Of a stretch of DNA of 64,000 nucleotides, positions 11,767 to 22,096 are shown piece after piece. The notes beneath the pieces are model-generated. The model saw only the letters and a program-made list of their open reading frames with translations, had not been told where the DNA came from and ran no database searches. The position numbers and the translations under genes were made by a program. This DNA is from Cryptomeria japonica (Eukaryota > Streptophyta > Pinopsida > Cupressales > Cupressaceae): assembly GCF_030272615.1 (NCBI RefSeq), contig NC_081412.1:139192747-139256746 (forward strand), read 5' to 3'. Each line of letters starts with the position of its first letter. Within the stretch, counting starts at the first letter, position 1.

Positions 11767-13017
11767 TTTTGCCCCTTTTTGATGCAGTATTATGGAATAA
11801 CATAAGGTCAAAGATACAATATGCCCCAATGGGGAAATATAATATTAATTTTGTCACAACTTGCCCCTAGCATGGATTGAAGGTTGGTATCTCTTGAGAT
11901 ATTATGGCAATAAAATAAGGAAGGGTGATGCCCCCTCAAGAAATTGGCTAGAAAAATAAAGTTTCAAGGTAAGTTCTCGAAAGGTCATGAGAAGAAGGAA
12001 GAAAATTCTCTTAATTGTCGAAGGAACAAAAGAAAAAGGTGAAAGTAGGTGCAATGTCGAAGTGAGGATGGGTAGTTTGAGAAAGTATAATGAATAAATA
12101 GGCTATGGGGGGGCTAATAGGGTCATTTCCATTCTCTCATTTAAAATTTTTAGGAGCTTGGTAGAGGAGAAGAAGGATAAGATAATGAACAATCCACACC
12201 ATTTGTAATGTGGGGAGCACATGCAGTACCACCAACGACCAATGGGGCGAGGAGCACTAGTAAGTATCTAAACCTTACTCTTGTTGTGATAAGTAGGTGC
12301 ATTTAATGCTAGGATAGAGGGGAACTAATTCAAGGCACAGGTGCCTATCGCCATTTTGGCACATGCACCTAGTCATTGACACATGCCACTGGAGAATGAC
12401 GCCTATGCAAACACCAAAGAGAACTTCAACATCTAGGCTTAAAATCCCATTTGCACAACAAAGATAATGGGATATAGAGAAAAATAAGAATTATGGTTTA
12501 TTTCTATTGAGCCAAAAAAAGATGTTTCCAAGATATTCCGCTCCTTGGAAGATTGATGGTACAAGTAGTTGTAGTAATGTATGTTGAAGATAGTTTGGAA
12601 GAATGCTCCAAATTTCTCCATATTTAATGATTTAGTCTCACGGATTTGAACATAATGTTTATTCTTTATGGATATTGCACTCCTACATTTTTAGGTCCCT
12701 AGTAGTACAGTTGATGTGGTTGGTAATTGTAAATTGTTGGCAGTCTTGCTATCAATTAGAACTAGTTCAAAAAATGCTCCCCATTTCTCCACATTGATGT
12801 TTTTGGTGCAATGAATTGGATGAATGTTTTGTAATTTTTGTGTTGTATCATAGTTCAATTTTTATCTATTCACGTGGTCTGCAATATTTAATAATGATGT
12901 TTTGTTCATGATTAGGTCTTCTGGCCCTCTAGAATGAAGTGTTTTGTATTTGTTTGTGTTACGCCAATATGTTTTTGATGTGATAGTGAGAAAGAATTAT
13001 TTGGGAATTCTTTTGGA
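11767..13017. other. Gene-free stretch, probably internal remnant of the old gypsy element
   Basis: I see no coding sequence. The part next to the LTR edge contains 'ttgcccctag' style text like that in the gypsy internal DNA at 62660-62810. The rest is unremarkable AT-rich DNA with only short open frames. Confidence 0.4.
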
Positions 13018-13559
13018 TGTTCAAATAATTTCCTTATGTGTTCTACACGATATTGGATGATCCATTTGGTGGGCCACACAGTGTTTGATGTTAGTTGTTT
13101 AAGGCAACTACTCTAGTTTGGTTGATATAATTTGTTCTCTTTCTTGTAGTGTATCCTTGGGTGTCTTTGCTTGATTTGGAGATGGTGTTGTGTTGCATTT
13201 GGGTCCTACTTTGGCATTTGGTGATCCACATTGGGTTAATTCTTTTGGAAGATATTTTTTTGAGTCGACTGGTTATGTGTTACATGATCTATCATTACCT
13301 TATTATCGACTTTAGAGGAAGTGTGCTAGCATGTGTTATGTTTGGGGCCACTTAGAAAGATGTGATATGATATTTTTAGGTCCTCTCTATCTCTTGGATT
13401 AGACCACTATCACCATAAGTGTGCTTGGTGGTTGACTTGATAGGACTTATGCTTGTCCTATATTCTGGTTGACCTAATTAATGTTTAAGAGGATGGTATA
13501 TATAGAAGATAAAATCAATGTGAATGTGTGGAATTCATATGTGAATCAAAGTGTGTATG
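13018..13559 (+). mobile_element. Left part of copia LTR D, split by gypsy element R
   Basis: It contains GGTTGATATAATTTGTTCTCTTTCTTGTAG (about 13120-13149), which aligns with the start region of the copia C LTR, and a TATA-like TATATATAG near 13499-13507. It breaks off at 13559 and continues at 53581. The left boundary is approximate; I could not find the true LTR start or a target duplication. Confidence 0.55.
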
Positions 13560-14374
13560 TGTTAATGGTGAAAAATTAGGGTTTCCACCATTAGATTTAT
13601 GAAAACCTCTAATTTTTTTCCCGGGGACCATTACATTAGCGAAAGATGGGAATTAGATAGATCTAAACCTAAGAGGTCTAAATAGTAAACTAATTCTAGG
13701 GGTTTTGGATGAGCCTCTTCTTTCCCTTGAGTTGAATTAAATTGTTGAAAATTTTAAAATTAGGGTAAATAGGTTGAAATTGATGTAATTATGCACAAAT
13801 AGTGACCTACAGTAGTCAGATCGGGCCATGAACCTAGATCTAAGGATTATAAGAGTATTCAGACCTATTCCCAGAAGGAACTCCTGATTTGTCAAGACCA
13901 GTATGGTGGTCTCTCTCGTACTCTGCACTTTTCGCACTCCAATGGGGGATTGATTCGTCACTATAAATAAAGCTTATTTTGAAGATCACAACTATGTACC
14001 TATTTCTGCACACACTAGAGAAGGGAAATAGGTTGGGATTAGGGGTTTGCAAGATAAGTCAAAACATGGTTTAGGAATTAACCTTCAATGAAATATTGCA
14101 AATACTTGAAATAAAATAATATAAAGATATACCTCAGATCCGCAATGACTAATAATGATGCTTTTCTTCTTGAATGTAATAACATATGTTGTATGAAATG
14201 GCATGAACATGACAAAACCCTAATTACTCACACATGCTTGCATATGAATGTTGTAATTTGATCCACAATGATTGAATGAAGAATATGTAGCCTTGAAGAC
14301 CTCTGAAAATGCTTGATGATAAACACTTCAATGCTTGAATGATTGATTGCTTCAATGTGAAGACTTTGAATGCT
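13560..14374 (-). mobile_element. 3' LTR of R, first part
   Basis: Aligns with 52406-53205. It breaks at the ATGCT target duplication of element G and resumes at 46025. A hairpin stem TAATGGTG/CACCATTA lies at 13563-13593, close to the LTR 3' end, and recurs in the other LTR at 52408-52438. Confidence 0.85.
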
Positions 14375-15186
14375 TGTTGGTTGAAAATTTTGTACACTTG
14401 GGGAAATATACAAAATTGTGGTTTCAACCATAGTGTGCGAGTAAAAATATCCTAATTAAGGAAAGCCTCCCCCTATCTATCTACAACTTAATAATAAAAT
14501 GGGATGGGACAACAGTCTTTCTTCTTCTTTCAAGAAAGCCAATATCCTTTTCTCTTCACAGAAAAGTGATAGCAATTTAACATAAAACATCAGTAACAAC
14601 TTTTTTGAAATGAAATGAGAGAAAGGAAATTAAGTTTCCTGAAATCTCAAAAACCTTTGTCACTTCCTTCGGGACAAGATAACAATATCAAGATCAAAGT
14701 CTTGATTATGTGAAGTCCTATCTACCCTTTTCTATACTAATGCTATCAAGAAAAAATTATAACAACACAAAGACTAAAATATCTAGTTCTTTTCTACGTA
14801 AAATAGTAGGAACTAGTATGATCTCAAAGACTCACAATTATTTCTTACAAAATCTGCTTCTAAACTCTTTTAAGAATAAGTGCAAGCACAAAGTCTTACA
14901 GCCCCTCTCAAAAGAATATTTACTCTAATTTATATTAACCTCCAATACTTGCAGCACAAAGACTGCAAATCAAATTTGATTAAGCTCTTAAAGAAACACT
15001 TGCAAGAAAGATAACATAGAAAACAAACTCAAGAATGTAGCACAAAGGCTCAAAGCTTGAGCAATTTTCTTCTATTTCTTTCAATTCTTGAATTCATACA
15101 TGAAAGCTCAAAGACTTCTTTGTTGTAAATTTGGCAGAGTTTTTGCTTGCTTTCTAAAAGATAAATATTACAATAGATCCCTCAAG

Positions 15187-15194
15187 TATTTATA
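15187..15194 (-). promoter_or_regulatory. TATA-box candidate in the G LTR
   Basis: Minus-strand TATAAATA. In the other LTR the same site reads with one change near 40417-40424. If this is the genomic promoter, U3 is about 5.6 kb of the 6.4-kb LTR and R-U5 about 0.8 kb. Position is by motif only. Confidence 0.5.
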
Positions 15195-16247
15195 GAAGAG
15201 GAGTCTTGAGAAAAAGGTGGGAGGATCCTAACTAACTTGAGAGGTTCTCTCAACCACCAAGACTTATTCAATAACTAACTATGACTTATTCCAACTATAG
15301 TCCTAATTGAACACAACTTCTAGTTGTTTTACATGTAATTACAAAAGTGTAAGTAAAGATTTGACTTGAAATTCACAAAAAAAATTTACATGTAACTTGT
15401 CAAAAGAAAAACTACAACTAAGAGATTAGAATTCTGAAAAAATGCAACTAAGTGTTGAAAAGACTTAAGTTGCATCACGAGAAGACATGAATCCTTTGAA
15501 CTTTGGGATGATCATTTGTAGCTCATTGAGATCCGAATCATTGGTATTTTTGGCCACTATCATGGTCTTCATGATAACATCATTTCAACGAAGGATTGTG
15601 GTATTATTTATCTCAAAGGAAGACTAGATTTCCTGCAAGAAAGCTTGATAAGTCACTATGGCCTGAATGGATGCTGCTGAAAATGGTTCACTTTTCCACT
15701 CTTGATGGATCTTCAACTGCAGATCAGAGAGAACCTTTTTATTTTGCCAATAATTTCCCATCATGATCCATGATGTTGAAGGAAGCTTTCTGACAATGAG
15801 AGATCATATCCTGAAAAACTTCCATTCGCAGCCTCATAGCATCATCAATGTCTTCAATAAGTGACTTAAGAATAAGGGCTTTGTTCTCCAAGAGCTCCTG
15901 ATATTCCAAGTACACAACTCTTGAAGGAATTACCTAATGTTCTAGAAGAGCACTTAACTTTTGTTGAGTAATTTTAAGCCAAGTAATCAAGCTATCTTCT
16001 ACCTTTTCCAAGTTCTATTTAAAAGTATCTGAAACTTGGTTCAATTGTTCTTCAATGGTCTTCAACTTGACCATTATTTGGAAAACCTCCTTTAAGATTT
16101 GTGCACATAGATTATGAAGCTAATCAACACAAGATTCCAATGCTTGTACCTTTTGAGCATCTCTCTCAACTCCTAAATTGATTCTCGTGCCTCGGTAGAA
16201 CTTGAAGGATTACTCACTTCACCAGCAGGTTTTGTGATCTTAAGAAC

Positions 16248-16742
16248 TGTTGGATTTTGCCAAGATCAAGAAGTCATTGAAATGTACATGAAAGAGACAT
16301 AATATGGGACAAGAATAAACTGTATTCTCATTAATAGAAAAATGATCAACAATCAACTGGATTATCTAGTTACATACAATGTAGATGAGCCTGCTTATAT
16401 AGGCAAGGCTAGGGATATGTATGAGCACACAAACATGACATGTGGCTCAATAAGAAACAAGGGTAGGTAGGAAATAGGTGTGGGTAGGTAGGAGAAATAA
16501 TATAATATTCCACATGAGGTGGATCACCCACCGAAGGTGGAATTATCACTCCACTATAAGTGGATATGATAGTGTAATAACAAGATCAACACCATAAGAG
16601 GTGGAATTTCTCCTACACACACTATCCCAATGTGGCACAAACACCCAAGTGTCTCATATCCAAACTACTATGAAATGCATTATCCTAAGTAAACTTAAGT
16701 AAGTGTAATAATATCCATGATGAATAATTATTTACACCAACA
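16248..16742 (-). mobile_element. 3' LTR of the gag-only copia element
   Basis: 495 bp, ends TG..CA, with one visible difference from 20893-21387. It carries the same TATATAA on the minus strand as the 5' LTR. The three-word family signature GGTAGGTAGGAAATAGG recurs in the solo LTR at 21615-22096 on the opposite strand. Confidence 0.96.
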
Positions 16743-16752
16743 CCCCCCCTTA
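16743..16752 (-). other. Polypurine tract of the gag-only element
   Basis: Minus strand AAAGGGGGGG-type tract directly upstream of the 3' LTR. Confidence 0.85.
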
Positions 16753-16964
16753 AGTGCAACTTAGGGGAATGCACTTAAGTCTACAATGCAACTAAGCAAT
16801 GCAAGATGGGTCCCGGCTACGAGGCCATGTTAGGTACCCATGCACAAATGCAAATGCATGCAAACCAATGCAATGAAATCTCTCACAAAGTGGGGAAAGA
16901 GAGAAAAACCCAATGGGAAAAAACCCTCCCCCAAAAGAGAGATGAAAGCTATACAAGAGAACTC

Positions 16965-19247
16965 TCAAAGAAGTATGTGAGGAACAAAACCCCATGTGAG
17001 GAAAAAGTCCCCCCCATATGAGAGAAGAAGAGAAGTCAAACTGTGATCATCCCTCAATGAAGAATCTGCACCAATGATAGAAGCTCGATGTATGAAGAAA
17101 CTGCTCCACGAACGTCGAACAACATTCCTCCCCTTAGGAAGAAACAAAACCAAAGGTGTATCCATGAAGTCTCCCCAATCATGAAGGGAAGATGTATGAA
17201 GAAAACTCATGATGAAAGGAATCTCTGAAAACTGCTCAAGTGTCCCCATGTCAATGATGAAAGATACCCCTTCCAAAGATGGTAAACTGTGCCATACTGC
17301 TGAAAAAGGAACTCCAACATCTAGTGGAGATGGATGTAGAACAATATCCAAAGACTCATGTGTCTCCTCAAAGAATAAAGAGACCTCCTCCAACTGCTGT
17401 ACATAAGTATCCACAATCATGTCAACCTCGAAAGAATGATCATGTAGAGAATGAACAAGAGGGTCAGAGTGTGCCCTCGCAACAATCGAAGAAGGATCAT
17501 CTTCATCAAAGAGAAGATGTATGTCATCAATGATGTCTCCCAAATCTGCAATGTAGGATTCCACAAACAAACCTGCAATATCTGTCATGTAATCATCCCA
17601 TGAATCTGAAGCTGGAAGACAATGTATATCCTGCTGCACTGAATCACATGAAGGCAAAACTGTCGCACTATCTGCATCATCAGGTGCAATAGGTGATGTG
17701 ATATCAATATGAGAAGATGAAATAGAAGACTCAAGAACTGGGTTACATGTGAGAATCCCCAAGTTCAAGTGTCCAAAGTTCTCCTCAAAATCTGAATCAT
17801 CACAATAAGTGTGATCAACATGTGTAGAATCATCAAATGTGAAATCATCATCATCAACAAAATCTGAAAAGGAGTATAACCGAGATGCATGATCAACCAC
17901 CCCAGTTGCAATGATAGCTCTAGTCTCCATGTCTCTAATAAAAACTGAGTCAGGTGTGAACTCCACAACTTTCTTAGTTGCGCCATGTGTGATTTGATAG
18001 ATAGAAAGGAGATTGTTTGTCAAGTGGGGTACACACAACACATCATTGAAGGAGTTATCCCCAATGTCAATAGATCCTTTCCCAATCACATCCATGTATG
18101 TATGATTGCCCATCAAAATCTGTGGCATGGTGCAAGGCTCAAATGTAGAGAACATAGACTGTGAAGATGCCATATGATGAGAAGCCCCTGAATCTAGAAG
18201 CCATCTCTCTGAAGTATGATTTGTTGTAGCACATAGAGCTTGTCCTTTTCTTGTTCCAAAAGAGTGAGTCTTTCCACTTGTAGAAGCCATGAATGCTTGC
18301 CCTTTTCCTTTTGAATGTGAGGAAGTGGAAGTTGATGAATCATCCTTCTTGTAGACTTTAGGCAAATCAATGTTATGCTTTTTGATGATATGTGTGAGCT
18401 CATCAATCTTCTTAGTATGGCAACGATGTTCCTCATGACCAATCTTTTTACAATAAGCACACGTAGGTCTCTCTCTCTTTGGTGAATTATCTTTCTTGGA
18501 AGAAGATGAATCTCCTTGTTGTGGAGAAGATGATGCTTTATCCTTAGGCTTTGATTGCCATTTCTTCTTGTTTGAGTTGTCCTTTCCTTGATTTCCTTTG
18601 TTTCCTTGATTTGCCACTAATGCTTGAGACTTAGAAGAAGTCTTAAGAATGCCCATGCTTATCAACTTAGTTTGTTCCATCATCAACATTTCATTGAAAG
18701 CATCAAATGTAGGCATTTTGTAGCTTGAACCCATTGTCATCCTATGAGTTTGGAAACTAGAAACAAATGCTGCATATTCTTGTGGAAGCTTCCCTATCAA
18801 GTTGAATATCAATTGAGTATCCTTCTTATCAATGCCACAATCTTTGAGTTGTGCCCTCAACTCATTTGCCTTAGTGACATAATCTTGTATAGTATCAAAG
18901 TTCTTGGGATCTAACATGGTGAGATCACTATCAATTTGATATCCCCTAATCTCATCAACTTGACCATACAAGTCTTGAAACTTTTGCCAAGCATCCTTGA
19001 TTAGAGTGCATTTCTCAATATGAAATATGAGATCCTTTGATACATACTTTCTTAAGGTACCAATTGCCATGATATTTTTAGTGAGCCAATCTAAGTGACC
19101 AACTGGATCAGCCTTAGGATCAGCTGGAGCAACAATAGTTCCATCAATGTAATGAGTGAGTCCTTTTTCCATAAGTTTACTCCATGCATCAATTTTCCAA
19201 GTAGCATAGTTATGTGGAGTTAAGAGAGGAAACTTAGAAGAACTCAT
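16965..19247 (-). CDS. Copia Gag-protease polyprotein, intact, with unfamiliar acidic C-terminus (760 aa)
   Basis: Structural protein of the particle plus the protease that would process it. The start is the ATG at 19247 (MSSSKFPLLTPHNYATW), which matches the usual gag start; the frame stays open 20 codons upstream but without an ATG. In residues from this Met: gag capsid-like region about 5-215 (NYATWKIDAW, LGQ-type helices, FNLIGKLPQEY); basic Lys/Ser linker 220-260; CCHC zinc knuckle C263, C266, H271, C276; aspartic protease with D352-S353-G354 in WLLDSGASHHM, ending near 460 (RLYSF). The remaining 300 residues are rich in Asp, Ser and His and show no gag-pre-integrase or integrase motif. 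No stop or frameshift interrupts it, unlike every other long frame here. Part of the C-terminus could be former 3' noncoding DNA that became open. Confidence 0.93.
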   Translation of the reverse strand: MSSSKFPLLTPHNYATWKIDAWSKLMEKGLTHYIDGTIVAPADPKADPVGHLDWLTKNIMAIGTLRKYVSKDLIFHIEKCTLIKDAWQKFQDLYGQVDEIRGYQIDSDLTMLDPKNFDTIQDYVTKANELRAQLKDCGIDKKDTQLIFNLIGKLPQEYAAFVSSFQTHRMTMGSSYKMPTFDAFNEMLMMEQTKLISMGILKTSSKSQALVANQGNKGNQGKDNSNKKKWQSKPKDKASSSPQQGDSSSSKKDNSPKRERPTCAYCKKIGHEEHRCHTKKIDELTHIIKKHNIDLPKVYKKDDSSTSTSSHSKGKGQAFMASTSGKTHSFGTRKGQALCATTNHTSERWLLDSGASHHMASSQSMFSTFEPCTMPQILMGNHTYMDVIGKGSIDIGDNSFNDVLCVPHLTNNLLSIYQITHGATKKVVEFTPDSVFIRDMETRAIIATGVVDHASRLYSFSDFVDDDDFTFDDSTHVDHTYCDDSDFEENFGHLNLGILTCNPVLESSISSSHIDITSPIAPDDADSATVLPSCDSVQQDIHCLPASDSWDDYMTDIAGLFVESYIADLGDIIDDIHLLFDEDDPSSIVARAHSDPLVHSLHDHSFEVDMIVDTYVQQLEEVSLFFEETHESLDIVLHPSPLDVGVPFSAVWHSLPSLEGVSFIIDMGTLEQFSEIPFIMSFLHTSSLHDWGDFMDTPLVLFLPKGRNVVRRSWSSFFIHRASIIGADSSLRDDHSLTSLLLSYGGDFFLTWGFVPHILL

Positions 19248-19307
19248 AGCAGCAAAAATGAAAGAACACAAGAGCACAAAAGCACAAGAGACACCCCCCA
19301 AATTCAA

Positions 19308-20880
19308 TCAATCAAAGTACCCTCCCAAAAGTGATGATTTTGGCACTTTATACTTAGTGCGGTTACAATGAGCCACTTGCAAAACAAGGCAAAGTGGACT
19401 TATGATGCAAATTTTACAACTTCTCAAATGAGATACAAGAGACTTCAATCAATAGTGCAATGAATCTAACTGAGATTCAAGCAAATATACAAGTACCAAG
19501 AGAGCCAAAAATGGCCTAAATCTGAAAGTACAATTTCTACTTACAATGACATCAATCTGATAGCATCATGTGAAAGTAGACAAAAAAATACGCACTTTCA
19601 AAAAAAACGGCACCTAAAAAGGAGGTCGGATGACCCCAAACGAAGCCTCTGAAGTTGCAAAAACTGGGATTACTCAGGGACAGTCACCAAAAACTGCATT
19701 TTCTGAAAAATCCGTGCATCAAAATCAAAAAATTCTTTCACCACTGCGGAGAGCACGAAATTCTAGCCCATTTCAAAAAAAATTGCACCCAAAAAGGAGC
19801 AAAAATGAGCAAGTTATGGCCATTTGAAGTTGAACTGCAAAATCAAAAATGCAAATGAGAGGGGGTCTAAAAATTTCCAAACCCTGCTGATGTGGTGCTG
19901 ACGTCAGAAAAACACTGTCTTAAATTTGACGACCGTATGACCGTCGCCAAAACTTCGCTGCCTGGCTGACTGGGCATCCGTACCGTACGGACGACTGCGC
20001 AGATAGCTGACTGGATATTCCGTACTGTACGGATGCTGATGTGGCAGATGTGACTGGGCTCGATGACGTGTCACTATACGGCGTACGGAATAGGTCTGCG
20101 TGGCGTACGGAATATATGACTGGGTTGCTGATGTGTCTGTCTGGCGTACTGAAGATCCGCGTGGCAGACGTGGCACCTGCTGTCGGTGGCGCTCGGAACA
20201 GCGTAGGTGGTGGAGACTGTGGTGCGGCGCGGGCGGCGCCGCCCAGGAGGAGGGGGAGCGCTACGGTGACTGGAGCGGACTTCGGCAGGGAGGACGTGCG
20301 GTGGCGGCGGCGCGGGAAGACGTCGGCGGCTGCAGGTGGTACGAGCGCCAGAGGAGATAGCGGGTACTGTCTGCGGCCGGGGAGCGGGTACAGTCTGCCA
20401 GAAGGTACGACCGTCTTCGGACCTGCGCGCACAGGAGCACGGGGGTATGGGGGTACGGGGGGGTCTGCGGACCCCCCAAACAAATATAATTTTTTTTTAT
20501 TTCTTTGCTTTTCTTTTTCGAATTCCTTTTTCAATTTTTTTTCAATTTTTTTTTTGATTTTTCAAAACTTTTGCAGAAAAAACGAAATTTTTATTTTTAT
20601 TTTTTTTTTTTCGATTTTTTCAAACAATTGCAAAAAATTTTTTTTTTTTGAAAATATTATATAAAATTCGAAAAATCCGTACGATTAGCAAAATTGGGGA
20701 AAAAAATTTTTCCTCACCAAAATAGGCCAACTTTATAACCAAAATTCATGGAAATGGCCTTCCGGACGCAATGGAGAGGTCGGATCTGGTCTAGGACGCC
20801 TCCAAATGACGATACTCCTCAGATCTGCCTCTTGACGTCACAATAATGCCTCTTCAAGACGAATCAATGAAGCTCCAATA
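19308..20880 (-). other. Leader of the gag-only element, with a GC-rich block
   Basis: Noncoding by my reading. From the 5' end on the minus strand: an A-rich stretch (20485-20660, runs of T on the plus strand), a strongly GC- and CpG-rich block (about 19905-20479), then AT-rich DNA with repeated 'aaaaaggag' phrases to the ATG. The GC-rich block contains several copies of a word close to CGTACGGA (19985, 20025, 20082, 20105, 20147 areas). Such a leader could hold a packaging or dimerisation signal, or a captured foreign segment; neither is shown. Confidence 0.7.
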
Positions 20881-20892
20881 GCTCTGATACCA
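20881..20892 (-). other. Primer-binding site of the gag-only element
   Basis: Minus strand TGGTATCAGAGC, immediately after the 5' LTR. This is an exact match to the plant copia site for initiator tRNA-Met. Confidence 0.95.
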
Positions 20893-21387
20893 TGTTGGAT
20901 TTTGCCAAGATCAAGAAGTCATTGAAATGTACATGAAAGAGACATAATATGGGACAAGAATAAACTGTATTCTCATTAATAGAAAAATGATCAACAATCA
21001 ACTGGATTATCTAGTTACATACAATGTAGATGAGCCTGCTTATATAGGCAAGGCGAGGGATATGTATGAGCACACAAACATGACATGTGGCTCAATAAGA
21101 AACAAGGGTAGGTAGGAAATAGGTGTGGGTAGGTAGGAGAAATAATATAATATTCCACATGAGGTGGATCACCCACCGAAGGTGGAATTATCACTCCACT
21201 ATAAGTGGATATGATAGTGTAATAACAAGATCAACACCATAAGAGGTGGAATTTCTCCTACACACACTATCCCAATGTGGCACAAACACCCAAGTGTCTC
21301 ATATCCAAACTACTATGAAATGCATTATCCTAAGTAAACTTAAGTAAGTGTAATAATATCCATGATGAATAATTATTTACACCAACA
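20893..21387 (-). mobile_element. 5' LTR of the gag-only copia element
   Basis: 495 bp, TG..CA, next to the primer-binding site. It carries the promoter TATATAA at 21040-21046. Confidence 0.96.
21040..21046 (-). promoter_or_regulatory. TATA box of the gag-only element
   Basis: Minus strand GCCTATATAAGCAG. The same core is kept in the 3' LTR and in the older solo LTR at 21615-22096, which supports function. Confidence 0.75.
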
Positions 21388-21614
21388 AGAACAACTACAA
21401 CAAGTTTCCTATTGTCCTCTTCTAGCTTGTATTTATTGGCCAAAATCTCATCATACCGTTGTACTAGTGAAGCTATAGAATATTGGGCATCATGCTTTAC
21501 TACCTCATGTGTTTGCTTACCCAATTCTACCCTTGTGACTTTGTAATCAGCAGCTGACATCTCTTCACGTGGCTTATCTGCAAGAGGCTCAATAATTTCA
21601 GCCACCTTCATCTT

Positions 21615-22096
21615 TGTTGGTGTAAATAATTATTCATCATGGATATTATTACACCTTACTTAAGTTTACTTAGGTACATGCATTTAATAGTAGTTTGGGT
21701 ATGAGACACTTGGGTGTTTGTGCCACCTTGGGATAGTGTGTGTAGGAGAATTTCCACCTTTTATGGTGTTGATCTTGTTGTTACACTCCATATTATGTGG
21801 GTGATCCACCTCATGTGGACTATTATATTATTTCTTTTACCTACCCACACCTATTTCCTACCTACCCTTGTTTCTTATTGAGCCACATGTCATGTTTGTG
21901 TGCTCACATATCAATATAGCCTTGCCTATATAAGCAGACTCATCTACATTGTTTGTACGGACAATCATTGAACATCTTGTAATGATCCAGTTGATCATAT
22001 TTTGCATCTTGATAGAATACAGTTTATTCCTATCATCTATTTTGTTCTCTCTTATTTATGCTTTCCATTTCCTCTTGATCTTGGCAAAATCTCACA
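21615..22096 (+). mobile_element. Solo LTR of the gag-only copia family, opposite orientation
   Basis: 482 bp, begins TGTTGGTGTAAATAATTATT and ends ..ATCTCACA. The target duplication ATCTT is perfect (21610-21614 and 22097-22101). It is clearly more diverged from the 495-bp LTRs than they are from each other, so it is an earlier, separate insertion. It lies 227 bp from the complete element. Confidence 0.94.

Larger units (their letters stand above)
16248..21387 (-). mobile_element. Complete, young, gag-protease-only copia element (TR-GAG-like)
   Basis: Two 495-bp LTRs flank a 4.15-kb interior. The target duplication AGAAC is perfect (16243-16247 and 21388-21392). On the minus strand the order is LTR, perfect primer-binding site, 1.6-kb leader, one intact gag-protease ORF, polypurine tract, LTR. 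By eye the LTRs differ at one base (16410 region t versus g). There is no integrase, RT or RNase H, so the element must borrow these enzymes. Non-autonomous elements with only gag are known as TR-GAG; this one also keeps the aspartic protease. Confidence 0.95.

Noticed and set aside
19920-20664. Two overlapping long open frames (204 codons minus, 207 codons plus) in the GC-rich leader
   Set aside because: Both lie over the same GC-rich bases, where stops are rare by composition. The predicted proteins are Pro/Arg/Ala or Gly/Arg-rich with no motif, and the plus frame ends in a poly-T-encoded Phe run.
20881-20892. tRNA-like match
   Set aside because: Only the 12-base primer-binding complement is present, next to the LTR. 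No cloverleaf is formed here or at 3242 or 39585.
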